This document shows positions 1-5,385 of a stretch of DNA of 5,385 nucleotides, piece by piece (position 1 is the stretch's first letter; each line of letters begins with the position of its first letter). Under the pieces are notes generated by a model. It did no database searches. It was given only the letters and a program-made list of their open reading frames with translations, and had not been told where the DNA came from. A program made the position numbers and the translations under genes. Source of the DNA: Bacteroidales bacterium UBA6248 (lineage in GTDB: Bacteria; Bacteroidota; Bacteroidia; Bacteroidales; Lentimicrobiaceae); the NCBI GenBank assembly GCA_002441345.1, contig DJVU01000095.1, positions 79,629 through 85,013 of the forward strand, written 5' to 3'.

Positions 1-605
1 AGATACCAGGTTCCGCTTGCCTGATCGAATGTAGCCTTAAGCTGTACGGCCTGAAGGTCGGATCCGGCATCGGGTTCGGTAAGATCCATGGCAGCAGTTG
101 CACCCTGGTTAAAACGGGGAAGGTATTCATTCTTAATCTCATCCGATCCAAACTCATGGATGGTCTCCGCGCAATCCTGAAGTCCCCAGATATTGGCAAA
201 TCCCGCATCGGCACGCGAAACGATCTCGGCTGACATTACGTAAGGAACAATCGGGAAATTCAGTCCGCCGTATTCGCGTGGCAGCGACATTCCGATCATA
301 CCGGCTTTTACAAGGGCATCGTGATTTTCCTGCGTTCCACGGGCATAAACAACCTCGTTGTCGATCAGCTGCGGACCCTCGTGATCCACGCTTTCCGCAT
401 TGGGTGCTATAATATCTCCAGAGATCTCCCCAATGATTTCCAGCACTTTATCGTAGCTATCGAGTGCATCTTCAAGATCAAGCGGAGCATAATCGTGCTT
501 TTCCTTTTCGGTGTAATTTTTCTCCTTAAGTTTCACGATTTTTTCCATCAGCGGATGGTTCAGGTGAAATTTCAGGTGCTCGTTGTCGGTATAAAAATTA
601 TCCAT
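1..605 (-). CDS. Acyl-CoA dehydrogenase, N-terminal part (runs off left edge)
   Basis: This flavoenzyme of the acyl-CoA dehydrogenase family would oxidise an acyl-CoA to the enoyl-CoA (or run in reverse) and exchange electrons with ETF. I translated the strand by hand: it begins MDNFYTDNEHLKFHLN and stays open to the window edge, giving 201 complete codons. Seen: the PREYGG motif at about residues 109-114 and the flavin/substrate-binding motif LTEPDAGSDLQ at 175-185, close to the family's first signature but with Asp where Gly/Ala/Cys is usual. In ordinary 380-residue members this motif lies near residue 125-130, so there is an N-terminal extension of about 50 residues, as in the longer (roughly 550-600 residue) members I know from Bacteroidota. 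The catalytic base lies beyond the window. The ATG follows an A-rich leader 42 bp after the etfA stop, so it is the third gene of the etfB-etfA operon. Chain-length specificity cannot be read from this part. Confidence 0.92.
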   Translation of the reverse strand, partial: MDNFYTDNEHLKFHLNHPLMEKIVKLKEKNYTEKEKHDYAPLDLEDALDSYDKVLEIIGEISGDIIAPNAESVDHEGPQLIDNEVVYARGTQENHDALVKAGMIGMSLPREYGGLNFPIVPYVMSAEIVSRADAGFANIWGLQDCAETIHEFGSDEIKNEYLPRFNQGATAAMDLTEPDAGSDLQAVQLKATFDQASGTWY

Positions 606-647
606 TTTCTTTTGAGTTGCGTTTGATTAGTGAAGATAACCCCGGGG

Positions 648-1670
648 CTATTTCGAATTTGCTTTGTAATACCTGATCATTTTCGGAATCACATCCGTGA
701 TGCTGCCGATAATGGTATAATCGGCAATATGGTTTATCGGTGCATTCGGATCGGTATTGATGGAGATGATCTGTGCCGACTGATCCATTCCGGCGCGATG
801 CTGAACCGCTCCGGAGATGCCGCATGCTATGTAAAGCTTGGGCCTTACGGTAACACCTGTCTGACCGATCTGACGTTCGTGTTCAGAAAAGCCTGCATCC
901 ACGGCGGCACGGGAAGCTCCAACCTGGGCACCTAAAACGTCGGCAAGGTCGTATAGCAATTGAAAATTTTCACGTGAACCAACACCATAACCGCCGGCGA
1001 TTATTACCTGCGCATTTTTGATGTTTATTTTGCTCGATTCCATATGCCGTTCGATGATTTCCACCGCGAAATCCTCATCACGAAGTATGGCAGCCGTATC
1101 CGTTTTCTTTACCTTGCCTTTGAAGGACTGATCTAAAACTTCTTTCTTCATCACCCCTTCCCTGACGGTTGCCATCTGCGGGCGTGTTTCGGGATTAATA
1201 ATGGTGGCAATGATGTTGCCTCCGAAAGCAGGTCTGATTTGATAGAGAAGATTCTTGTATTCGGTTTGGGTTTTGTTTTCGAAATGATCGCCGATCTCCA
1301 GACTGGTACAGTCAGCTGTAAGTCCGCATCGCAGTGCGGAAGCTATTCTCGGTGCCAGGTCGCGACCGATGGATGTTGCTCCAAACAGCGCGATTTCAGG
1401 CTTTTCATGTCTGAAGATATGGAGTACGATGGCCGAATGCGGCAGGGTGGTATACGGAAAGAGGCGACTGTCATCGGCAATATGTACCACATCGGCTCCA
1501 AAGGGAAATACTTGGGATTCAATGTTCTTAAGATCCGAACCAATAACCACGGCTTCGAGTTTCACGCCAAGTTCGGTGGCCAGTTTTCGCCCTTTCGACA
1601 GCAGTTCAAGACTGACATCGGCAATTGTCTTTTCCTCTGTCAGTTCGCAATACACAAATATATTGTTCAC
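648..1670 (-). CDS. etfA: Electron transfer flavoprotein, alpha subunit (FixB/EtfA family)
   Basis: EtfA is the large subunit of the soluble EtfAB heterodimer, and its C-terminal domain binds the FAD that exchanges electrons with the partner dehydrogenase. The 340 residues are normal for the family. Seen: an N-terminal ETF domain (about 3-190) with GATSIGRDLAPRIA at 97-110 and RPQMATVREGV at 163-173, then the FAD domain (about 220-336) with GASRAAVDAGF at 251-261, QIGQTG at 267-272, GISGAVQH at 284-291 and INTDPNAPI at 304-312. The ETF-alpha signature starting at LYIACGISG matches except that Ser303 replaces the usual Ala. The start is GTG: an in-frame TAA lies only four codons upstream (1683-1685) with no ATG between, and the leader is A-rich with no Shine-Dalgarno. 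It follows etfB by 32 bp and precedes the dehydrogenase by 42 bp, so the three are very likely co-transcribed. The stop codon is TAG. Confidence 0.97.
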   Translation of the reverse strand: MNNIFVYCELTEEKTIADVSLELLSKGRKLATELGVKLEAVVIGSDLKNIESQVFPFGADVVHIADDSRLFPYTTLPHSAIVLHIFRHEKPEIALFGATSIGRDLAPRIASALRCGLTADCTSLEIGDHFENKTQTEYKNLLYQIRPAFGGNIIATIINPETRPQMATVREGVMKKEVLDQSFKGKVKKTDTAAILRDEDFAVEIIERHMESSKINIKNAQVIIAGGYGVGSRENFQLLYDLADVLGAQVGASRAAVDAGFSEHERQIGQTGVTVRPKLYIACGISGAVQHRAGMDQSAQIISINTDPNAPINHIADYTIIGSITDVIPKMIRYYKANSK

Positions 1671-1702
1671 GTTTTTTGTTGTTTAAGTTTACACTAGCTG
1701 AA

Positions 1703-2575
1703 TTACCCGATTACATGGCTGTCGATCAGCTCTTTCATCAGTTTGTTGATGTCTTCGTCGGATGCGGTAAGCAAAGTTGAATCTTTATGGGCAAAGACGA
1801 CGTTTTCAATCTTTTTAACCTTGGTTGGTGAACCCGAAAGGCCCAGCATGCTGATGTCGGCATGAAGATCATCGACGGTCCACTCGTCGATCTGAAGGTA
1901 TGGGCGCTGATTGTAAAGTTCGGTATAATCTTTCGTTTCGTTCTGTAGTTCGGTAACCGTACGGGCATGCTTATATTTCATCAGAAGTTTGGCAACACGC
2001 TGACGGCAGGCAGGAGCAGAACCGTGTACCGTGACGGCAAGCGGCAAGGCACTCTTAACGGTTTCAATTCCGCGCTCGAGCCGGCGTTTGATTACAATGT
2101 GGGTTTCGCTGACATCAAGGATTTCTTCGGCATAGGTAACCTGGGGAAGGTTGAGTTTTTCAGCCGTTTGTGGTCCAACCTGTGCGGTGTCGCCATCGAT
2201 GGCCTGACGCCCGGAGATCACCAGATGATAGGGCTCCAGCTTCTTCACAGCTAACGATAAGGCATACGATGTGGCCAGGGTATCGGATCCTGCAAATTTG
2301 CGATCGGTGATCAGATAACCACGGTCGGCACCACGATACATGGCTTCACGCACGATTTCAGCGGCACGGAAAGGTCCCATGGTTAATACGATCACTTCGC
2401 AATTGCTCATCCTATCCTTAATCCGGAGAGCAAGCTCCAGCGCGTTGAGGTCTTCAGGATTGAAAATAGCCGGCAGGGCCGCCCTGTTAACCGTTCCATC
2501 CGCTTTCATGGCATCTTTGCCAACGTTGCGGGTGTCAGGAACCTGTTTGGCGAGTACAATAATTCTAAAGCTCAT
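1703..2575 (-). CDS. etfB: Electron transfer flavoprotein, beta subunit (FixA/EtfB family)
   Basis: EtfB is the small ETF subunit. It forms the heterodimer with EtfA, docks to the dehydrogenase, and holds AMP in conventional ETFs or a second FAD in bifurcating ones. Seen: the N-terminal KQVPDT motif at 10-15, FNPEDLNALELAL at 38-50, the nucleotide-binding motif RQAIDGDTAQVGP at 123-135 followed by LPQVTY at 143-148, and a stretch near 163-182 that resembles the ETF-beta signature but has Arg168 where Gly/Asp/Glu is usual. GLSGSPTKVKKI at 245-256 precedes a C-terminal helix. At 290 residues it is some 30 longer than mitochondrial-type EtfB, as in many anaerobe proteins. The IDGDTAQVGP form is the one I associate with clostridial Bcd/EtfAB-like ETFs (human ETFB has IDDDCNQTG), so FAD rather than AMP is plausible but not proven. 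It is first in the operon, with a predicted promoter about 70 bp upstream. The start is ATG without a Shine-Dalgarno. Confidence 0.97.
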   Translation of the reverse strand: MSFRIIVLAKQVPDTRNVGKDAMKADGTVNRAALPAIFNPEDLNALELALRIKDRMSNCEVIVLTMGPFRAAEIVREAMYRGADRGYLITDRKFAGSDTLATSYALSLAVKKLEPYHLVISGRQAIDGDTAQVGPQTAEKLNLPQVTYAEEILDVSETHIVIKRRLERGIETVKSALPLAVTVHGSAPACRQRVAKLLMKYKHARTVTELQNETKDYTELYNQRPYLQIDEWTVDDLHADISMLGLSGSPTKVKKIENVVFAHKDSTLLTASDEDINKLMKELIDSHVIG

Positions 2576-2630
2576 AAAGTGTGGTTTGTGAAATATACAA
2601 TTGTTGATTCCGGCAGTTTCCGTTTAGCCG

Positions 2631-2658
2631 AAAATATCCCGGATTGCAAAAATATCCC
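2631..2658. repeat. Direct repeat of AAAATATCCC flanking the etfB transcription start
   Basis: AAAATATCCC occurs twice on the plus strand, at 2631-2640 and 2649-2658, with an 8-bp gap (18 bp from start to start). One copy overlaps the predicted -7 element of the etfB promoter and the other falls at about +1 to +10. This placement would suit a tandem operator for a repressor. An alternative is an accidental repeat caused by the A/T-rich promoter elements. The repeat is seen directly; the regulatory role is inference. Confidence 0.4.
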
Positions 2659-2677
2659 TTTTTAGGTTATCACCAAA
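2647..2677 (-). promoter_or_regulatory. Predicted Bacteroidota-type promoter for etfB-etfA-acyl-CoA dehydrogenase
   Basis: Read on the minus strand, TTTG (2677-2674) is followed by exactly 19 bp and then TATTTTTG (2654-2647). This is a full match to the -33/-7 pattern TTTG - N19-21 - TAnnTTTG of the Bacteroidota primary sigma factor. Transcription would begin near 2641, giving a leader of roughly 65 nt before the etfB ATG. No riboswitch or attenuator is apparent in that leader. It is a pattern match only, but it sits in the right place and orientation. Confidence 0.7.
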
Positions 2678-2767
2678 CCGAATGTTTGCTGTTTTACTCA
2701 TCCGGCCGGTAGATGCTGATTCTGCAGGTGTTGGAAGAATGATGCCGGATTCGTCACGATCAAACTA

Positions 2768-2800
2768 ATTGGTATTGCTTTTATATTTCCATTAACTTTG
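2768..2800 (+). promoter_or_regulatory. Predicted Bacteroidota-type promoter for the TonB_C-domain gene
   Basis: TAACTTTG at 2793-2800 matches the -7 consensus TAnnTTTG exactly. ATTG at 2768-2771, 21 bp upstream, matches the -33 TTTG with one mismatch. Transcription would start near 2806, leaving a short pyrimidine-rich leader of about 18 nt before the ATG at 2824. There is no Shine-Dalgarno. Confidence 0.6.
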
Positions 2801-2823
2801 CTCCTTATCCTCTTCATTCAGCA

Positions 2824-3282
2824 ATGGTTTCACGAAGGACAAACGAACGTAAATTTATTGTCATGCCGCAGTATCCCGGCGGCAGCAGGGCATTAAGGCG
2901 TTTTATTGATGAAAATCTGAAGTACCCGGCAGCGGCCCTTGAAAACAATATTGAAGGCGTCGTCTATCTGTCGTATACCGTTGCCGACGACGGGCAGGTA
3001 GAAGACATTAAGGTAATGAAAGGCCCGGGATACGGATGCGAGGAAGAGGCCGTACGTGTGGTTTCACTGTTGCGTTATGAGCCGGCACATAACAGGGGCT
3101 TAAGGGTTCGTACAACACTCCGGACAAGGATTCATTTCCGGATTCCTGCTGCTCCGGCTCCGGTAGTGAAGTATGAGTATTCAAAGGGTACGGATCCGGG
3201 CACAAAAAAACCGGCTGAAAAGCCGGCTGTAAACTTGGGATACGGATATACCATTACGTATTCCCGTCCCGATAATTCCTGA
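2824..3282 (+). CDS. Small orphan TonB C-terminal-domain protein, no membrane anchor
   Basis: The 152-residue protein consists mainly of a TonB C-terminal (TonB_C) fold. Seen: MPQYPGGSRALRRFI at 14-28, NLKYPAAALE at 31-40, IEGVVYLSYTVADDGQVEDIKVMKG at 43-67 with the typical DG turn, GYGCEEEAVRVV at 69-80, and RGLRVRTTLRTRIHFRIP ending near 108. A tail at 109-152 is rich in Pro, Lys and Tyr, including KKPAEKP. Full TonB proteins have an N-terminal transmembrane anchor and a Pro-rich linker that couple ExbBD energy to outer-membrane receptors. Here only about 13 charged residues precede the domain, so it cannot work as a classical TonB. The frame upstream is open to a TGA at 2740-2742 but contains no ATG, GTG or TTG, so the start is secure and no anchor has been missed. 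It is divergent from etfB and convergent with fabI, with 2 bp between the stops. Function is unknown; a soluble protein-interaction domain is a guess. Confidence 0.85.
   Translation: MVSRRTNERKFIVMPQYPGGSRALRRFIDENLKYPAAALENNIEGVVYLSYTVADDGQVEDIKVMKGPGYGCEEEAVRVVSLLRYEPAHNRGLRVRTTLRTRIHFRIPAAPAPVVKYEYSKGTDPGTKKPAEKPAVNLGYGYTITYSRPDNS
3204..3226 (-). terminator. Intrinsic terminator of fabI, inside the convergent TonB_C gene
   Basis: On the minus strand CCGGCT-TTTC-AGCCGG forms a perfect 6-bp GC-rich stem with a 4-nt loop, directly followed by seven T residues (3210-3204). It begins 58 nt after the fabI stop codon, so it is well placed to end the fabI (or recN-fabI) transcript. It lies wholly within codons 127-134 of the opposing gene, where the plus strand reads T-K-K-P-A-E-K-P. 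There is no T-run on the plus side, so it should act in one direction only. Confidence 0.8.
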
Positions 3283-3297
3283 TATCAGGATTCGGGA
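3267..3297. other. Palindrome spanning both convergent stop codons
   Basis: TCCTGATATCAGGA at 3277-3290 is a perfect 14-bp palindrome. It contains the TGA of the TonB_C gene (3280-3282) and, on the other strand, the TGA of fabI (3287-3285). It is flanked by complementary arms TCCCGA (3267-3272) and TCGGGA (3292-3297), separated from the core by a small internal loop. In RNA either strand could fold into TCCTG-ATAT-CAGGA plus the outer stem. No U-run follows on either side, so it is not a standard intrinsic terminator; it could slow polymerase or protect 3' ends. Confidence 0.5.
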
Positions 3298-4148
3298 AGG
3301 TTGAGCGGATTTTCTTTACATTCCTTGCATTCAAGGCTTTTGTTGTATTGGGTCATGGCGCGGGCACTCATTCCCATACTGCTGAATCCTCCGTCATGAT
3401 AAAGATTCTGCATCGTAACCTTACGCGTAAGATCTGAAAACATAGTGATGCAATAGTCCGCACATTCATCGGCCGTTGCATTGCCCAGGGGCGACATCCT
3501 TTCGGTAAAGTCCATAAGTCCGTGAAATCCCTTAACACCCTGCCCTGCCGTTGTGGGAGTGGGCGATTGCGAGATGGTGTTGATGCGTACATGCTTTTCT
3601 CGTCCGTAGATGTATCCAAAACTGCGGGAAATGGATTCGAGAACGGCCTTGGCATCAGCCATGTCATTGTATTCAAATAACGTTCGCTGTGCCGCAATGT
3701 ACGAAAGTGCTACGATAGATCCCCATTCACTGATGGCATCCAGCTTTTTAGCGGTCTGAATCATTTTATGAAACGAGATTGCTGAAATATCAAGCGTTTT
3801 GGAGAAGAAATCGTAATTGATGTCGTCGTAAGGCAGTTTTTTTCTTACGTTGGGCGACATACCAATGGAATGAAGGACAAAATCCACTTGTCCGCCAAAA
3901 ATTTCCATTGCTTGCTTAAACAGGTTTTCAAGATCTGCCACACTGGTAGCATCAGCTGGAATCATCGCGGAACCGGTACGTTCCGCAAGTTCATTCAACT
4001 CACCCATCCGGATGGCCAGCGCGGTATTTGTCAGTACCAATTGCGCTCCCTCTTCGTGTGCCCTTTCGGCAACTTTCCAGGCAATCGACTGACTGTTAAG
4101 CGCCCCGAAAATAATTCCCTTTTTCCCTTTAAGTAAATTATATGCCAT
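3285..4148 (-). CDS. fabI: Enoyl-[acyl-carrier-protein] reductase (NADH), FabI
   Basis: FabI reduces trans-2-enoyl-ACP to acyl-ACP, the last step of each cycle of type II fatty-acid synthesis in the cytoplasm, and is the triclosan target. The protein is 287 residues; E. coli FabI has 262. Seen: a Rossmann nucleotide-binding start GALNSQSIAWKVAERA at 15-30, ADATSV at 65-70, HSIGMSP at 93-99, and the catalytic set Tyr150, Tyr160 and Lys167 (LSYIAAQRT, EYNDMADAK) with the same spacing as E. coli Tyr146/Tyr156/Lys163. QSPTPTTAGQGVKG at 194-207 lies in the substrate-loop region, and HDGGFSSMG at 251-259 closes the fold. The extra C-terminal tail of about 20 residues holds a Cys274-Lys-Glu-Cys277 motif. 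The start ATG is clear, without a Shine-Dalgarno. It lies 64 bp after recN with no promoter match in the gap, so co-transcription from recN or an internal promoter is likely. A terminator lies 58 nt downstream. Confidence 0.97.
   Translation of the reverse strand: MAYNLLKGKKGIIFGALNSQSIAWKVAERAHEEGAQLVLTNTALAIRMGELNELAERTGSAMIPADATSVADLENLFKQAMEIFGGQVDFVLHSIGMSPNVRKKLPYDDINYDFFSKTLDISAISFHKMIQTAKKLDAISEWGSIVALSYIAAQRTLFEYNDMADAKAVLESISRSFGYIYGREKHVRINTISQSPTPTTAGQGVKGFHGLMDFTERMSPLGNATADECADYCITMFSDLTRKVTMQNLYHDGGFSSMGMSARAMTQYNKSLECKECKENPLNLPES
3323..3341 (+). terminator. Possible weak terminator for the TonB_C gene, inside the fabI 3' end
   Basis: On the plus strand CCTTG-CATT-CAAGG (3323-3336) forms a 5-bp stem with a 4-nt loop, followed by C and then TTTT. 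It begins 40 nt after the stop of the TonB_C gene. The stem is short and only moderately GC-rich, and the T-run is broken, so chance is a serious alternative. It overlaps the fabI codons for the CKEC tail. Confidence 0.3.
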
Positions 4149-4212
4149 AAACTAAGATTTGGGTTGCGGCACTATTGCCTGTATTTTTCTTTCACTGTAA
4201 CAGTTCAGACTG

Positions 4213-5385
4213 CTAATTGTTTCGGAGGAGTTCCTTTGCCGTTGCACGCGCCGCTTCAAGTGCTGAATCGCCGCTAATCATAAGGGCAAGCTCGGAGATA
4301 CGCTCTTCCGGTGATAATTTTTCGATGGATGAATAAGTTCGCCCGTTTTCATCCACTTTCAATACTTTAAAATGTTCGTTGCTCTTTCCTGCTATTTGTG
4401 GCAGGTGTGTAATGGCAATTACCTGCATTTTACCGGCCATTCGCTTCAGGATATCTCCGGTCCTTGAAGCTATATCGCCTGAAATGCCATTATCAATTTC
4501 GTCGAAAATTATAGTAGGCAGCAGATTGCTCGCCGAGATCAGCGATTTTACTGCCAGCATCAGGCGCGACAATTCCCCGCCGGAGGCGATGCGGGAAACT
4601 TCATCCGGTTCAACGCCCTTGTTTGCACTGAAAAGAAATCTGACCTTATCGGAACCGAATTTTCCCGGCTCTTCCAGTTCGGTCAATTCTACCCTGAAGC
4701 GGGCATCCTTCATTCCGAGACTGGTAATAGTTTCAATCACAGCAGCTTCAATAGCCGGAATGAGAGCTGTGCGTTTTTCTCTAAGCCGGAAAGCAAGAAT
4801 TCCCAGTTCTTCTTTTAGCTCTTTTATCCTGCTTTCGGCACGAACTAACTCCTGGTCGAGATTTGCAATTTTAAGAAGCCGGTTTCCGATTTCTTCTTTT
4901 TTCTCGATCAACTCGTCTGTCGACCTCACATGATGCTTCTGTTCAAGAGCATAGAGCAAATTAAGCCGCTCATCAACCTCTTCGAGCCTGGCAGGATTAA
5001 AGTTTGTAACTTCTTGAAGATGACCGACTGCAAACGACAAGTCCTTCAGTTCGATGGCACATGCAGAGAGTCTTTCCGAAAGGGCGGCAGCTTCCTGGTG
5101 ATGACGTGCTGCCCCCTGCAGAAGTGCGTATACCTCATTAACTTTACGGAGTATATTTTCCTCTCCTTCACTCAGAAGCATCAGGGCGTTGAACAGGCGA
5201 GTCTTGATTTCTTCAGCGTGGCTGAGCATTCCTGACTCATTTATAAGGGCTTCCCTCTCCCCTGCCTGCAGTCTTGCTTTTTCCAGTTCGTCAAACAGAA
5301 ATCTGAGGTAATCCTCTTCAGCCTGAGCTTCCTTATTTCGTATGCTCAGTTCGGCAAACGACTTTTCTTCTTCCTTAAGTAATCT
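4213..5385 (-). CDS. recN: DNA repair protein RecN, C-terminal 390 residues (runs off right edge)
   Basis: RecN is an SMC-like ATPase that binds DNA ends and helps tether or align chromosomes during recombinational repair of double-strand breaks. The frame is open from the TAG stop at 4213-4215 to the last base of the window. Counting from that edge, YLRFLFDELEKARLQAGERE at about 26-45 leads directly into MLSHAEEIK at 53-61, a run conserved in RecN, so the ATG at 5229 is an internal Met. Then come coiled-coil segments (to about 215), the RLNLLYALEQKH motif near 140-151, the ABC signature SGGELSRLM at 268-276, Walker B with D-loop TIIFDEIDNGISG at 291-303, and the H-loop ITHLPQIA at 325-332. 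The C-terminus (MISGDSALEAARATAKELL) is typical. The Walker A half, about 160 residues, lies outside the window. All visible ATPase motifs look intact. It is upstream of fabI by 64 bp in the same direction. Confidence 0.96.
   Translation of the reverse strand, partial: RLLKEEEKSFAELSIRNKEAQAEEDYLRFLFDELEKARLQAGEREALINESGMLSHAEEIKTRLFNALMLLSEGEENILRKVNEVYALLQGAARHHQEAAALSERLSACAIELKDLSFAVGHLQEVTNFNPARLEEVDERLNLLYALEQKHHVRSTDELIEKKEEIGNRLLKIANLDQELVRAESRIKELKEELGILAFRLREKRTALIPAIEAAVIETITSLGMKDARFRVELTELEEPGKFGSDKVRFLFSANKGVEPDEVSRIASGGELSRLMLAVKSLISASNLLPTIIFDEIDNGISGDIASRTGDILKRMAGKMQVIAITHLPQIAGKSNEHFKVLKVDENGRTYSSIEKLSPEERISELALMISGDSALEAARATAKELLRNN

Noticed and set aside
640..647. CCCCGGGG palindrome between etfA and the dehydrogenase gene
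   Set aside because: It is an 8-bp palindrome with no loop and no T-run, so it cannot form a useful terminator; most likely chance.
1239..1697. 152-codon plus-strand open frame opposite etfA
   Set aside because: It is antisense to the conserved EtfA N-terminal domain, Cys/Phe-rich without family resemblance, and has no promoter match; a shadow.
1967..2254. 95-codon plus-strand open frame opposite etfB
   Set aside because: It is antisense to the EtfB nucleotide-binding motif and shows no independent coding evidence.
2702..2717. CCGGCCGG with flanking CATC/GATG in the divergent intergenic region
   Set aside because: The inner and outer arms are out of register and lie outside both predicted promoters; no supported role.
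4194..4204. ACTGTAACAGT inverted repeat in the recN-fabI gap as a terminator or operator
   Set aside because: The stem would be only 4 bp around 3 nt, with no T-run on the transcribed strand; too weak to call.
4379..4933. 184-codon plus-strand open frame opposite recN
   Set aside because: It is antisense to well-conserved RecN motifs (ABC signature, Walker B), has no recognisable domain, and its Ser/Ile/Arg-rich composition is typical of a reverse-strand shadow.
4213..5229. A 338-residue recN starting at the ATG at 5229
   Set aside because: The frame continues without a stop to 5385 and encodes conserved RecN sequence upstream of that Met, so it is internal.
1..5385. Search for mobile elements, CRISPR, tRNA/rRNA, toxin-antitoxin or defence genes
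   Set aside because: No terminal inverted repeats, transposase, spaced repeats, structured RNA genes or suitable small gene pairs are visible; the genes are core metabolism and repair.

Overview
The window looks like a chromosomal housekeeping segment from a member of the Bacteroidota, probably the order Bacteroidales. Three things point there. The FabI, EtfA, EtfB and acyl-CoA dehydrogenase proteins resemble forms I know from that group. The divergent intergenic region carries two matches to the Bacteroidota promoter pattern (TTTG, about 19-21 bp, TAnnTTTG). No start codon is preceded by a convincing Shine-Dalgarno sequence, which is also usual for the phylum. Base composition is intermediate by eye and even across the window, and I see no island, phage, transposon, tRNA, rRNA or CRISPR signature.

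Layout. Positions 1-2575 hold a leftward operon, etfB - etfA - acyl-CoA dehydrogenase, with gaps of 32 and 42 bp. The dehydrogenase runs off the left edge, leaving its N-terminal 201 residues. Positions 2576-2823 form a divergent intergenic region with one predicted promoter for etfB (leftward) and one for a small TonB C-terminal-domain gene (rightward). That small gene (2824-3282) converges on fabI (3285-4148, leftward) with only 2 bp between the stop codons. A strong fabI terminator sits inside the 3' end of the small gene. Upstream of fabI, after 64 bp, lies recN (4213 to beyond the right edge, leftward), of which the C-terminal 390 residues are present. Its reading frame is open to the last base, so the internal ATG at 5229 is not its start.

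How the genes work together. The dehydrogenase would oxidise an acyl-CoA (or reduce an enoyl-CoA) and exchange electrons with the EtfAB heterodimer. EtfB carries the IDGDTAQVGP type of nucleotide-binding motif that I associate with clostridial, potentially electron-bifurcating ETFs rather than with mitochondrial-type ETF. FabI performs the last reduction of type II fatty-acid elongation, and RecN works in double-strand-break repair. FabI and RecN are probably linked only by co-transcription. The TonB_C protein has no membrane anchor and its role is unknown.

I found no convincing evidence of an undescribed multi-gene system. The most interesting features are regulatory and architectural: a terminator nested in a convergent coding sequence, a palindrome holding both stop codons, a repeated motif around the etfB promoter, the ETF type, and the orphan TonB_C protein.
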